Assembly (NCBI GenBank): GCA_025463055.1
Contig: JAOAPV010000129.1
Location: 39,630 to 103,629, forward strand
From: Candidatus Acidiferrum typicum
GTDB taxonomy: Bacteria; Acidobacteriota; Terriglobia; Acidiferrales; UBA7541
Length of the DNA: 64,000 bases
Reading direction: 5' to 3'
Shown here: positions 12,238 to 20,670 of the stretch, in pieces
Layout: the number at the start of each line of letters is the position of its first letter
Numbering within the stretch: position 1 is the stretch's first letter
The notes under the pieces: model-generated
What the model saw: the letters and a program-made list of their open reading frames with translations, nothing else
Told to the model about the DNA's origin: nothing
Databases searched by the model: none
Program-made: the position numbers and the translations under genes

Positions 12238-12972
12238 ATGACCAGCCCAGTTCCGCGCGCTTGGCGTCGCGCCGGGGAGATATTGCGTTGGCGCGGCCCA
12301 GGCCATTTTTTCCTGCTCGTTTTGCGCGAAGTGCTCCGTCCACTGATCTATTGGTACGCCTGGAATATCTATCTCACCGACCTTCAGGAGCCGCTCCCTA
12401 GGCCGTACGCTAAAGGCAAGTTCAACGTGCGCATCTTCTCCGGAGAGAACGATCGCGAAATCGCTCGGGAGCAACTCGCGTCTCTCGGAGAACCTTTGCC
12501 GCCGAACTTTGCCCAGCGCATCAATCGCGGCGACGCCTTGGCCATTGGGCATTGCGGCCCGGAACCGGTCGCATTCGCCTGGATGACGTTCTCCAGCGGC
12601 ATGGAATTAGCGTACGGAACCACCTGGATCCTTCACCCGAATGAAGGCACGCAGTACGGCACCTTCGTGCTCCCCAAGTGGCGCGGCCAGGGCATCCATA
12701 GCGTATTGAACGTCGCCCTGAACACGTACGCGCGGGAGCACGGCGTTTTGCGCTCCGTAGGTTCCATAAGCGTGTTGAACAATCAGTCTCTGAGCATGGC
12801 CAAGCGCCTGGGCAAAAAAAAGATCATGACCGTGATTCTCGTTCATGTCCGCGGCATCGGCTGGACGTTTCGAAAGGCCATTGGCGCGCCGCTGCACACG
12901 CGTTTCGCGGGCAAAGGTGTGGACCTGGGCCATGCGGCGCCAGCAAGGCTCGGCCTTGGCGACAAAGTGTGA
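12238..12972 (+). CDS. GNAT-like N-acyltransferase
   Basis: A 244-residue protein. The acetyl-CoA binding signature of the GNAT fold is visible as PKWRGQGIHSVLNVAL (about residues 144-160), followed by VGSISVLNNQSLSMAKRLG, which matches motif B. The N-terminal 70 residues are basic and contain one hydrophobic segment (YWYAWNIYL) that may touch the membrane. The acceptor substrate is unknown. A GAGGGA ribosome-binding site precedes the start. The gene is divergent from the repeat protein and is followed after 118 bases by a DUF1440 membrane protein. Confidence 0.72.
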   Translation: MTSPVPRAWRRAGEILRWRGPGHFFLLVLREVLRPLIYWYAWNIYLTDLQEPLPRPYAKGKFNVRIFSGENDREIAREQLASLGEPLPPNFAQRINRGDALAIGHCGPEPVAFAWMTFSSGMELAYGTTWILHPNEGTQYGTFVLPKWRGQGIHSVLNVALNTYAREHGVLRSVGSISVLNNQSLSMAKRLGKKKIMTVILVHVRGIGWTFRKAIGAPLHTRFAGKGVDLGHAAPARLGLGDKV

Positions 12973-13090
12973 CGACTATCAACGGGCCTGCTGCTGCGTG
13001 ATGATCGGTACAGGCAATCCGTTCCGCGCATAAGGCCCCGCACGGATTAATCATTGAGCCCTGGTCTCCTACTCTGGAGCCGGGTGACTC

Positions 13091-13657
13091 ATGAACTATT
13101 CCTCACGAACGAGTAGAACCCGGATCTCCTCGACGAAATCAGCACTCGACGGCGAAGTCTGGAAGGGAACAGCCGCGGGAGCCCTTGGCGGCCTCGTCGC
13201 GTCCTGGGCGATGAACGAGCTTTCACCCGTGATCCAAAAAATCACCTCGCTAGTTGACAAGGGCCACCAACAAAAGCAAAGAGTAAACGGCGAGCAGCAG
13301 CCCGAAGATCCGACCATGACCACTGCGGAGAAGATTTCAGAAACAGTCGCAGGTATAAGGCTCACGAAAGAACAAAAGAAAAAGGGCGGCACCATAGTGC
13401 ACTACGCGTTTGGCGCATTAATGGGCGCACTTTACGGCGCCGCCGCCGAAGTCCTCCCCCCGGTAAAGTCGCTTGCCGGCCTGCCCTATGGAGCGGCGCT
13501 GTTCGTCGGCGCCGACGAACTCGCCCTCCCCGCCCTCCGCCTCTCGAAAAGGCCCAGCGAATATCCGCTCTCCAGGCACTTGTCCGGCCTCGGCCAGCAT
13601 CTCGTCTATGGCGTGACCACGGAATTCGTCCGCCGTACGCTGCGCGATAGGTTATAG
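13091..13657 (+). CDS. DUF1440 family membrane protein (YagU-like)
   Basis: A 188-residue protein. It has a hydrophobic segment near residues 27-42 (AAGALGGLVASWAMN) and further ones at about 102-120 and 130-150, with the pattern HYAFGALMGALYGAAAE. This matches the DUF1440/YagU family of small inner-membrane proteins, for which only a role in acid tolerance in E. coli has been suggested. A charged linker with Gln and Lys lies between the first and second membrane parts. It may be cotranscribed with the DinB gene 105 bases downstream. Function is otherwise unknown. Confidence 0.72.
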   Translation: MNYSSRTSRTRISSTKSALDGEVWKGTAAGALGGLVASWAMNELSPVIQKITSLVDKGHQQKQRVNGEQQPEDPTMTTAEKISETVAGIRLTKEQKKKGGTIVHYAFGALMGALYGAAAEVLPPVKSLAGLPYGAALFVGADELALPALRLSKRPSEYPLSRHLSGLGQHLVYGVTTEFVRRTLRDRL

Positions 13658-13762
13658 CTCTTTCTACTTGCTCCTGCCGGCCCAAGGCAGGAGTGCACCC
13701 GACCTTTAGCCGCATCGTCCGAAAAGGTATAATCCCCCTCATCCACCTGAGGAGGCTCCAAA

Positions 13763-14296
13763 ATGTCGCGACCCTTGACTCCCGACCTTGCCGAATTCTG
13801 GCTGAACGATGTTCTGCTCGGCACTCTGAAAAACGAGCATCGCACCACCAAAAAAGTCCTCGAAGCGGTCCCTGCGGACAAATCCGACTACCGCCCCGAT
13901 CCCATTTCCAAGAGCGCCATGGAACTTGTCCGACACATCGCGGCAGCCGAAATCCGCTTCCTCGAGACCACCATCCATGCCGAATTTCCGTCCGCAGGAG
14001 GATTGCCGGAGACCATCAAGACGCCCGCCGAAGTCGCCGCCTGGTATTCCGAAAATTTCGCCCGCAATTTCGATAAGCTCACCCAACTCAAAGGCGATCA
14101 CCTCATGAAAATCACCGACTTCCGCGGCCTCTTTAAGCTACCCGCCGTAGCCTTCTTGCAAGCCGGCATGAACCACAGCATCCACCATCGCGGCCAACTC
14201 TCCAGTTACCTCCGCTGCATGGGCGCGAAAGTCCCCTCCATCTACGGCGAAAGTTTCGACGACGCCCAGGCCCGCAAGGCCGCCGCCCAAGCCTAG
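13763..14296 (+). CDS. DinB-family protein
   Basis: A 177-residue four-helix-bundle protein of the DinB/YfiT group. The histidine motif MNHSIHHRGQLS near residue 137, and H54 in LVRHIAAAE, would supply the three metal-binding histidines typical of the family. Members include thiol-dependent transferases (bacillithiol or mycothiol S-transferases) and many uncharacterised metal proteins, so the reaction is not known here. A GAGGAGG ribosome-binding site precedes the ATG. No signal peptide is present, so it is expected in the cytoplasm. Confidence 0.85.
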   Translation: MSRPLTPDLAEFWLNDVLLGTLKNEHRTTKKVLEAVPADKSDYRPDPISKSAMELVRHIAAAEIRFLETTIHAEFPSAGGLPETIKTPAEVAAWYSENFARNFDKLTQLKGDHLMKITDFRGLFKLPAVAFLQAGMNHSIHHRGQLSSYLRCMGAKVPSIYGESFDDAQARKAAAQA

Positions 14297-14464
14297 CCTG
14301 CTCGGTCTCTCGGGAGAGCACCTAGGGCGCAACACATCGTGCCCCCAGCAAGTCCGCGAGCGCGCATGATCAACGAAGCGTGCGTAGGGTAAACTCTGTA
14401 TTTGCGATGCTAGGTGTTCCCCTATAGTGTCTACCTTTTGACAGGTGCAGTTTCAGGGGAGCCT

Positions 14465-15601
14465 TTGGCAGAACACCGTTTAGCGCCCATTACCATCGCT
14501 CGGTCGGAACCTTCCGGCCAGAATGCAGAGCTCTTTCGTCTCCTCGTTGAGAGCGTAAAAGACTACGCTATCTTCGTTCTTGATCCCGACGGCCATGTCC
14601 TCACCTGGAATGAGGGTGCCCGAGCGATCAAGGGCTACACAAGCAACGAGATTGTCGGTCAACATTTTTCCAAGTTTTATCCTCCCGAAGCGGTCCAGAG
14701 CGGCTGGCCCGCACGCGAGCTGGCCCTGGCCGAACGCGAAGGCCGCTTCGCGGACGAGGGTTGGCGCGTAAAGAAGGATGGCTCGTCATTTTGGGCGTCG
14801 GTAATTATCACGCCGTTGCGCGACCCCGAAGGCCGTCTTTCCGGCTTCGCCAAGGTCACGCAAGACCTGAGCGAACGCAAGCAATGGGAAGAGCGCATTC
14901 AAGAGCTAAACAAGGAACTGCGCACCCACGTCGCGCAACTCGACGAGTCACAACGCCTGATCGAGCTGCGTACCTTGGACCTGCAAAAACTCTCTGCGCA
15001 GTTGCTGCACATTCAAGACGAAGAGCGCCGCCGCATCGCCCGCGAACTGCACGATGAACTAGGCCAACATCTCAGTGGCCTCAAAATGGTGCTCGACTCC
15101 AAGAAAGGAAATGAAGACGCCAGCGAGCTCGCCGACACGGCCTTGGCCATGGTTCGCAATCTCTCGTACCTCTTGCATCCGCCGCTATTGGACGAATCTG
15201 GTTTGCGCCCTGCGCTTCACTGGTATGTGGACGGCTTGACGGAAAGAAGTAAGATCCAGATCTCGCTGGACTTGAGGCCACAGCTCTTCCCCCGTTTGCC
15301 CAAAGATATCGAAGTGACTGCTTTTCGCGTGATTCAGGAATCACTCACCAACGTCTATCGCCACTCCGGAAGTAAAAGCGCTCGCGTCGAGATTGAAAAG
15401 CAAACAGAGATCGTCATCATCCGGGTTCGCGATTATGGTAAGGGTTGTCCCCTGGAACTTGCCGGCACGAAACCGTCCATTCGCCTGGGGGTGGGTATCA
15501 GTGGCATGCGCGAGCGCATTCGCCAACTCGGGGGGGAATTGATTATTGCGCGCGCCGAACCTGGCACCCTCATCGAGGCAAGAATCCCGCTTTTCGGCTG
15601 A
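14465..15601 (+). CDS. PAS-domain sensor histidine kinase (HisKA_3/NarX-UhpB type)
   Basis: The frame runs from a GTG at 14414, but TTG 14465 is preferred because AGGGGAG lies just before it; the start is uncertain. The protein then has 378 residues. A PAS/PAC domain occupies about 30-140 (FVLDPDGHVLTWNEGA) and a coiled coil about 145-185. A HisKA_3 dimerisation domain carries the phosphoacceptor H196 in ARELHDELGQHLSG. The HATPase domain has its N-box near FRVIQESLTNVYRHS and a glycine box at GVGISGMRERI. There is no membrane segment, so it is a cytoplasmic sensor. This kinase class usually pairs with NarL-type DNA-binding regulators, but the three regulators beside it are bare receiver domains. 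Confidence 0.88.
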   Translation: MAEHRLAPITIARSEPSGQNAELFRLLVESVKDYAIFVLDPDGHVLTWNEGARAIKGYTSNEIVGQHFSKFYPPEAVQSGWPARELALAEREGRFADEGWRVKKDGSSFWASVIITPLRDPEGRLSGFAKVTQDLSERKQWEERIQELNKELRTHVAQLDESQRLIELRTLDLQKLSAQLLHIQDEERRRIARELHDELGQHLSGLKMVLDSKKGNEDASELADTALAMVRNLSYLLHPPLLDESGLRPALHWYVDGLTERSKIQISLDLRPQLFPRLPKDIEVTAFRVIQESLTNVYRHSGSKSARVEIEKQTEIVIIRVRDYGKGCPLELAGTKPSIRLGVGISGMRERIRQLGGELIIARAEPGTLIEARIPLFG

Positions 15602-15672
15602 AACGAAAAAGCCGAACCACACCCAAACTGTCGGCGCGGACTATCTCAATCCTTGTAGGCTTTCCGGGTTGC

Positions 15673-16044
15673 TCAGACGGTTTTTGGCGCGAGGAGCGCT
15701 TTCAGATGCTCTCCCAGCTTCTTGATGCTGTCAGCCTTTGATAGCGCCAAGTCAACCCCCGGTGTGGCAGCTAATCCCTTGTTTCCGTCGGCATGCAGCG
15801 TAAACAAGATTATTTTTACGTCGGGTATCGTCTGCTTCAGAATCGGCGCCGCCTGCGTGCCGGTCATCACCGGCATAGTCAGGTCGAGCAGAATCAAAGC
15901 AGGCTGCAGTTCCTTCGCCTTTTCAATGGCTTCCGCGCCGTTCTCGGCCTCTCCGCATACGGTGAAGCCGTTGCTTTCCACGTAGGTTCGTAGCAGATGG
16001 CGAATGTTCGGATTATCGTCGACAACAAGGATGCCGTTGGACAT
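15673..16044 (-). CDS. Stand-alone response regulator receiver protein (1)
   Basis: A 123-residue single REC domain. The acidic pair DD at 9-10, phosphoacceptor D54 in LLDLTMP, the threonine in ILFTLHAD and lysine in DLALSKADS are all present, so it should be phosphorylatable. No output domain follows. It starts 12 bases after the stop of the next receiver gene on the same strand, so the two are probably cotranscribed. It is convergent with the histidine kinase gene. The two share very similar sequences (NIRHLL, CGEAENGA, LGEHLKALL), indicating tandem duplication. Confidence 0.92.
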   Translation of the reverse strand: MSNGILVVDDNPNIRHLLRTYVESNGFTVCGEAENGAEAIEKAKELQPALILLDLTMPVMTGTQAAPILKQTIPDVKIILFTLHADGNKGLAATPGVDLALSKADSIKKLGEHLKALLAPKTV

Positions 16045-16056
16045 GACGGTTGGTGG

Positions 16057-16488
16057 CTACGACGGCCGATCGCGTCTTGCGGTCTGTCCGTCCGTAACGC
16101 CCTCTAGCCCCATCTGGCCGCTCACCGGCGTCAGCAGTGCCTTCAGATGCTCGCCAAGTGTGCGGATGCTCTCTGATTTCGAGATCACACGATCAATATT
16201 AAAGGTGGAGGCCAGCGACTGATTAACGCCGTCCGCATGAAAAGTAAACAGGATGATCTTCACGTGCGGCAATTTCAGCTTCAGAGCCGTTGCTGCCTCC
16301 GTGCCCGTCATACCTGGCAGCGTCAGGTCAAGCAAAACCAAATCAGGCTGCAGTTTCTTAGCTCTTTCGAGCGCCTGCGCACCGTTTTCAGCTTCTCCGC
16401 AAACTTTAAAGCCTGTGGTGCTCTCAATGAACGAGTGCAGCAGATGGCGGATGTTGGCGTTGTCGTCGACGATGAGGATGCCCGGCAT
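16057..16488 (-). CDS. Stand-alone response regulator receiver protein (2)
   Basis: A 143-residue REC protein with phosphoacceptor D54 in LLDLTLP, the conserved threonine in ILFTFHAD and lysine in DRVISKSES. A short polar tail of about 20 residues follows the domain, without a recognisable fold. It is a paralogue of the receiver gene immediately downstream, which it precedes by 12 bases. A shared promoter with the divergent third receiver gene is possible in the 169-base gap at 16489-16657. It could relay phosphate between proteins or act by protein-protein contact, since it has no DNA-binding part. Confidence 0.92.
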   Translation of the reverse strand: MPGILIVDDNANIRHLLHSFIESTTGFKVCGEAENGAQALERAKKLQPDLVLLDLTLPGMTGTEAATALKLKLPHVKIILFTFHADGVNQSLASTFNIDRVISKSESIRTLGEHLKALLTPVSGQMGLEGVTDGQTARRDRPS

Positions 16489-16657
16489 AGCTCGGTGAGA
16501 CTAGCAATCGCATCACATCTCTGACATACAGCGAATACTGTACTTTCCTCGCGCCTGGGCTTCTTAGTAACTGCAACGGCACATCTCAGCTTCACCCAAT
16601 TTCTACAGCAATCGCTGTACTGTTCAAAATTGGACACCTCACCCATACTTGCGTTTG

Positions 16658-17068
16658 ATGCCACACACTATACTCATCGTCGACGACAGCCCCGATGTCT
16701 GCAGCATCGTAAAGACTTTCTTGCAGCGAGATGCCGAATTTAGAATTTGCGGCGAAGCGGGCACCGGTCTTGAGGCTATTAAGAAGGCAGAGAAACTGAG
16801 ACCCGACCTGGTTCTGCTGGACCTGAAGATGCCGGGAATGAACGGTATCGAGGTCGCCAGTATTCTGAAACGCGTCCTGCCAAAAGCGCAGATCGTCCTT
16901 TTCTCCGCCTACACCGACGCGCTTGGTGGCACGACGCTGACAACCGCCGCAGGTATTGACCTCGTGGTGCAAAAAGGTAGCTTGGCGGACATGGCGCAAT
17001 CCCTTAGAACTCTGATCTCCCGCAAGTGGATGTCCCCAGTAAATGACCCAAGCGAGCCGTCAATCTAA
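16658..17068 (+). CDS. Stand-alone response regulator receiver protein (3)
   Basis: A single REC domain of 136 residues when started at ATG 16658; an in-frame TTG lies nine bases earlier. The phosphoacceptor is D55 in LLDLKMP, the conserved hydroxyl is the serine in VLFSAYTD, and the lysine is in DLVVQKGSL. It is more diverged than the two minus-strand receivers (CGEAGTGLEA against CGEAENGA). It ends seven bases before the convergent quinone oxidoreductase gene. No output domain is present. Confidence 0.9.
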   Translation: MPHTILIVDDSPDVCSIVKTFLQRDAEFRICGEAGTGLEAIKKAEKLRPDLVLLDLKMPGMNGIEVASILKRVLPKAQIVLFSAYTDALGGTTLTTAAGIDLVVQKGSLADMAQSLRTLISRKWMSPVNDPSEPSI

Positions 17069-17074
17069 TAATCG

Positions 17075-18076
17075 CTACACCGTTACGACAATTTTGCCGA
17101 TCTGCTGGTTTGACTCCATGTAGCGGTGCGCTTCCACGATCTGCGCAAATGGAAACACGCGGTCTATACGCGGCTTGAAGTCGCCCGCCTTGACGTGCTC
17201 GAAAACGTACTGCACAGCTTTCACCTTCAGCTTCGGGTCGCCAAGTATTTCACGGAGCGTGTACCCACGAACCGACAGCCCCTTGCTCAGCGCGGTAAAC
17301 AGCGGAAACGGTGTCGGCTCCGGCGCAAGTGCTCCATATTCGAAGATCGTTCCTCCAACAGCCGCCGCCTGCGCGAGCAGCTCAATACCCCTTCCCCCAA
17401 TAGGGTCAAAGATCACGCGAGCGCCTTTGCCACCGCTAATTTCCTTGACCCGTTCGACCAAGTTCTCTTCTTCCGTCATGATCACGTGTGTTGCTCCCAC
17501 CTCCGTCAGCGTGGCCTTTTTCTTGGATGTTCGCGTAGTCGCAATACTGATAGCGCCTTCCGCCTTCACCATTTCGATGGCCGCAATTCCTACGCTGCTA
17601 CTGGCTGCCGTGATGACGACGAAGTCGCCTTTTGTGATCTGCGCGTGTTCAATCAGAGCCCCATAGGCCGTCAGATATTGCATCCAGATCGACGTGCCTT
17701 CTTCCGGCGTCAGCTTCTCCGGATAAACCGCCAGCGCACTCGCTGGAACAATCGCCACCTCCCCATACACGCCGTAGTTCGTCATCAGGAACGCCGGCAG
17801 AGTGCTGGCCTTCTTGCCCAGCCAGCCCTTGCCCACGTCTGGCCCGACTGCTGCCACTACACCGGCCGCCTCATAGCCGAGCTTAGACGGCAGGACGGGT
17901 GACTCCAGGTATTGTCCGCGCCGGAACATCACCTCCGCTCGATTCAGACCAATCGCTTTAACATTCAGCCGAACTTCGCCTTTCCCCGGCTCCGGAATTG
18001 CTTCTTCCTGAATCTTCAATACTTCCGGCCCACCCAGTGCATGGAAGCGGACAATTTTTGCGGTTTCCTTCGCCAC
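17075..18076 (-). CDS. Zinc-independent MDR-family oxidoreductase (quinone oxidoreductase-like)
   Basis: A 333-residue medium-chain dehydrogenase. It starts with GTG preceded by GGGAG. The N-terminal GroES-like domain has GYEAAGVV near residue 68. The nucleotide-binding domain carries TAASSSVGIAAIEM near residue 155. The cysteine and glutamate ligands for the structural or catalytic zinc of alcohol dehydrogenases are absent, as in NADPH:quinone oxidoreductases. It probably reduces quinones or enones with NADPH in the cytoplasm. It is convergent with the third receiver gene and is monocistronic. Confidence 0.88.
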   Translation of the reverse strand: MAKETAKIVRFHALGGPEVLKIQEEAIPEPGKGEVRLNVKAIGLNRAEVMFRRGQYLESPVLPSKLGYEAAGVVAAVGPDVGKGWLGKKASTLPAFLMTNYGVYGEVAIVPASALAVYPEKLTPEEGTSIWMQYLTAYGALIEHAQITKGDFVVITAASSSVGIAAIEMVKAEGAISIATTRTSKKKATLTEVGATHVIMTEEENLVERVKEISGGKGARVIFDPIGGRGIELLAQAAAVGGTIFEYGALAPEPTPFPLFTALSKGLSVRGYTLREILGDPKLKVKAVQYVFEHVKAGDFKPRIDRVFPFAQIVEAHRYMESNQQIGKIVVTV

Positions 18077-18222
18077 CTAATCTCCCTCGCGCCGCCGTAA
18101 TCCCTTGGGCCTAATCAGATGCGAGCCGCCACCTAGCGGGTACGCGGCGCGCGATTACGGCGCCTTTATAGATTCACAGCTTCCGTTACGTAACTTGTCG
18201 GCCGTTCGCACGGAGATTTTAG

Positions 18223-18774
18223 GTGAACGATTGTTGTCCGCCTCTATCATTGGAATATGGGACGCGTATGCCTGTAAACGATTTTGAGCTCGCAGAACTG
18301 AGGCACGCGTATCAGGTCCTCGGCGTCTCACAAGGCACCTCAGCACCCTCGATCAAAAAGACCTACCGGCGACTCGTAAAGAGATGGCATCCAGACCTCT
18401 ACCCAAACGGGACCCCCGCTCAGGCCGAGGCAACGCAAATGACCAGGCTGATAAACGAAGCGTACTCAGCAATCGTCGATGCCCCGCTGCGCGATTATAC
18501 GGACACGTATCCCAATCAGGCGGGTCAGAGAAGCAGGCAAACACCAAGTCGCTCAGTGCTTGAACGAATCCGAATCTGGACAAATAATAACCAGAGATTT
18601 GGAATGGCAATATTCTTAGCCCTCGTTGCCGTGTCTCAGTTCGGGGTAAATTATCTGGTTGGGTCGCGCCGACATGCCAATGGCCGCCTAGTCTTCTATT
18701 CCTTCTCAGCTCTGTGCGCCCTAATCTACGCGCTTCTAGCAAAACCAAAAACTCTCCCGCCGGATACGAAATAA
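18223..18774 (+). CDS. J-domain membrane protein
   Basis: A 183-residue protein with an N-terminal DnaJ domain (about residues 28-85). The HPD motif is at residues 56-58 in KRWHPDLYP, preceded by the basic helix KKTYRRLVKR. After a polar linker come two hydrophobic helices (about 127-147 and 155-172), so the J domain should be anchored at the inner membrane facing the cytoplasm. It can stimulate a DnaK-type chaperone, but the client is unknown. The GTG start has GGAG seven bases upstream; an ATG at 18268 is an alternative. The gene stands alone. Confidence 0.85.
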   Translation: MNDCCPPLSLEYGTRMPVNDFELAELRHAYQVLGVSQGTSAPSIKKTYRRLVKRWHPDLYPNGTPAQAEATQMTRLINEAYSAIVDAPLRDYTDTYPNQAGQRSRQTPSRSVLERIRIWTNNNQRFGMAIFLALVAVSQFGVNYLVGSRRHANGRLVFYSFSALCALIYALLAKPKTLPPDTK

Positions 18775-18884
18775 GAGCACCTACACATCAGAAATTAGAG
18801 CAGAGCATTGCCATGAGTTTCTGATTTGCATAGCGTGCTAACGCTTGGCTAGCCAGGCTCGTCTTAACCGCCAAAGGAGCTGCC

Positions 18885-20012
18885 ATGCACCGATTGCACC
18901 TTCTCCTCATCGCTCTCGCCACCACCGGTATCGTTTACGAATCCGCATCCTATTTCGACCGGAGCAGCGTTCTTGCGAATATTTCGTCCGCAGGTTCAGT
19001 CAGCCCGGCGTCGCCCATGCTTGAACCGCGTTCAGGCCACACCGCGACGCTATTGCAAGACGGCAAAGTGCTCATCGCTGGGGGAATGCGCCGCAATCGG
19101 GATTTCTACACTTCCGCCGAATTATTCGATCCTGCCACGGGAAAGTTTCAGGCAACTGGCGCGATGAGCGTTGCGCGCGTCGGACACGCCGCGGTTCTGC
19201 TCCGCTCAGGCAAGGTGCTTGTTATCGGTGGGTGGGTAGGCCCCGGTTGCACGGATTCCGCCGAACTCTACGATCCCGCGACCGGCATCTTTACGGCGCT
19301 GTCGAGAATGAACGCCAAGCGCGGCCGGCCGACCGCTACGCTGCTCGCTAGCGGGGAAATCCTCATCGCAGGCGGTGCAGACCACGACACTCCAGGCGGA
19401 GTCGCATCCGCCGAAATCTTCCACGCAGTCACCTCCAAATTCGAGTCCGTGGGCCCGATGCACACTGGCCGCATCTCGCAAACGGCGATGTTGCTGAACG
19501 ATGGCCACGTGCTGATCGTGGGCGGTCGCGGCGAGGCGGTCACTGCCAGTGCCGAACTTTACGAACCAATCTCGAAACAGTTCGTCGTGACGGGCAGCCT
19601 CCACACTGCCCGCTATAAGCATTCTGCGGGAAAGCTTCCGGATGGCCGGGTACTCATCGTCGGTGGATCAGACGAACGCGATTGGCAGGGAACGACGAAC
19701 AGCGCAGAAATCTATGACCCCCGAACGGGGAGGTTTAGCGCCACGTCTCCTTTGAACGAAAGCCGCTTCAAGCTTCCCGAGGAAGCGGCGCAACTCGCAT
19801 CGGGACAACTACTGGTGGCCGGGGGAAGCAAAAAGGTCGAGGTATACGATCCAGCGAGCGGAAAATTTCTGATTGCCGCAGGGCAGCTGGCGGACGCGCG
19901 CCACTTTATGTCCGAAACCAGGTTAAAAGACGGCAGTGTACTGCTCGCGGGTGGCTATCCCAACAACGATCAAAGCACTGCGGAGACTTGGATCTACCAT
20001 CCCGCCCAGTAA
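18885..20012 (+). CDS. Secreted kelch-repeat beta-propeller protein
   Basis: A 375-residue protein with an N-terminal signal or anchor (residues 1-20) and an AAAGGAG ribosome-binding site. Seven repeats follow, each built on HTATLLxDGKVLIAGG and SAELYDPATGxF, at roughly residues 50, 100, 150, 200, 250, 300 and 345. This predicts a seven-bladed kelch/galactose-oxidase-type propeller. No metal or cofactor ligands of galactose oxidase could be identified, so a binding rather than catalytic role is likely. It is probably periplasmic or secreted. Similar proteins are common in Acidobacteria without known function. Confidence 0.85.
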   Translation: MHRLHLLLIALATTGIVYESASYFDRSSVLANISSAGSVSPASPMLEPRSGHTATLLQDGKVLIAGGMRRNRDFYTSAELFDPATGKFQATGAMSVARVGHAAVLLRSGKVLVIGGWVGPGCTDSAELYDPATGIFTALSRMNAKRGRPTATLLASGEILIAGGADHDTPGGVASAEIFHAVTSKFESVGPMHTGRISQTAMLLNDGHVLIVGGRGEAVTASAELYEPISKQFVVTGSLHTARYKHSAGKLPDGRVLIVGGSDERDWQGTTNSAEIYDPRTGRFSATSPLNESRFKLPEEAAQLASGQLLVAGGSKKVEVYDPASGKFLIAAGQLADARHFMSETRLKDGSVLLAGGYPNNDQSTAETWIYHPAQ

Positions 20013-20122
20013 AGAACGAGAGCACTAAAAATTAGGAGAGGTATTCCGGCAACGATTTTGTACGGCGTAGAGCAAACGGAACGGTTATCGGGTCCATAAT
20101 CCTTTGTTCCTGCCGAACGGCT

Positions 20123-20377
20123 TTATACCAGGACGGGCTCTTTCGCCATTCTCACGTTGCCGTTGTTGTAGTTCTTTGCACACGAGTCGCAGAATAGAGC
20201 TCGATAGGTCGTGCCGTCTTTCGCGCTAGCGTCCGGGAACGGGTTCCAACCCTTTGCCTTCGTGAGCTTGCCACTCTGCGTCAACCCCTGAAACAGGTGC
20301 TCGCAGATGTAGTCCATTCCATCCGCCTCTGCCTTTTTCGCGTCGGTAAGCCTGTGAATCCAGATAGTTTGCGCCAT
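20123..20377 (-). CDS. Small conserved-looking protein with two cysteine motifs
   Basis: An 84-residue protein of unknown function. GGAGG lies six bases before the ATG, which supports translation. It contains a single cysteine in YICEHLFQ and a CxxC-like pair in LFCDSCAKNY, plus a histidine in IWIHRL, so it may bind a metal, though this is speculative. There is no signal peptide or membrane segment. The gene lies between the kelch gene and the CPBP protease gene, with about 290 bases to the latter. Confidence 0.55.
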   Translation of the reverse strand: MAQTIWIHRLTDAKKAEADGMDYICEHLFQGLTQSGKLTKAKGWNPFPDASAKDGTTYRALFCDSCAKNYNNGNVRMAKEPVLV

Positions 20378-20670
20378 ACGGTTCCTCCGCGTTCAACTCC
20401 ACTGTGGCACACGCGCCGCCGCGAAATCGCCTGCCCAAAGGGGCAGATGTGCTCCGCTGGCAACCATGCTTGATGTTGAAGCAGCTCTCCCGTGCTGTAT
20501 TTTCAATGCTTTACAGCCTCTTTGGCCAAGAACACGAGGGGGTATATCCCTCCCGCCGCCCCGAGGTTCAAAGCCGGTTCCGGCACTTGTAGCGGCCACG
20601 GACTGTCGCGGGTGCCTTTTTCTCAATGGCGTTTGTGCAGAGGGGAGCAAGACTCCCGGACGACCCGGGC

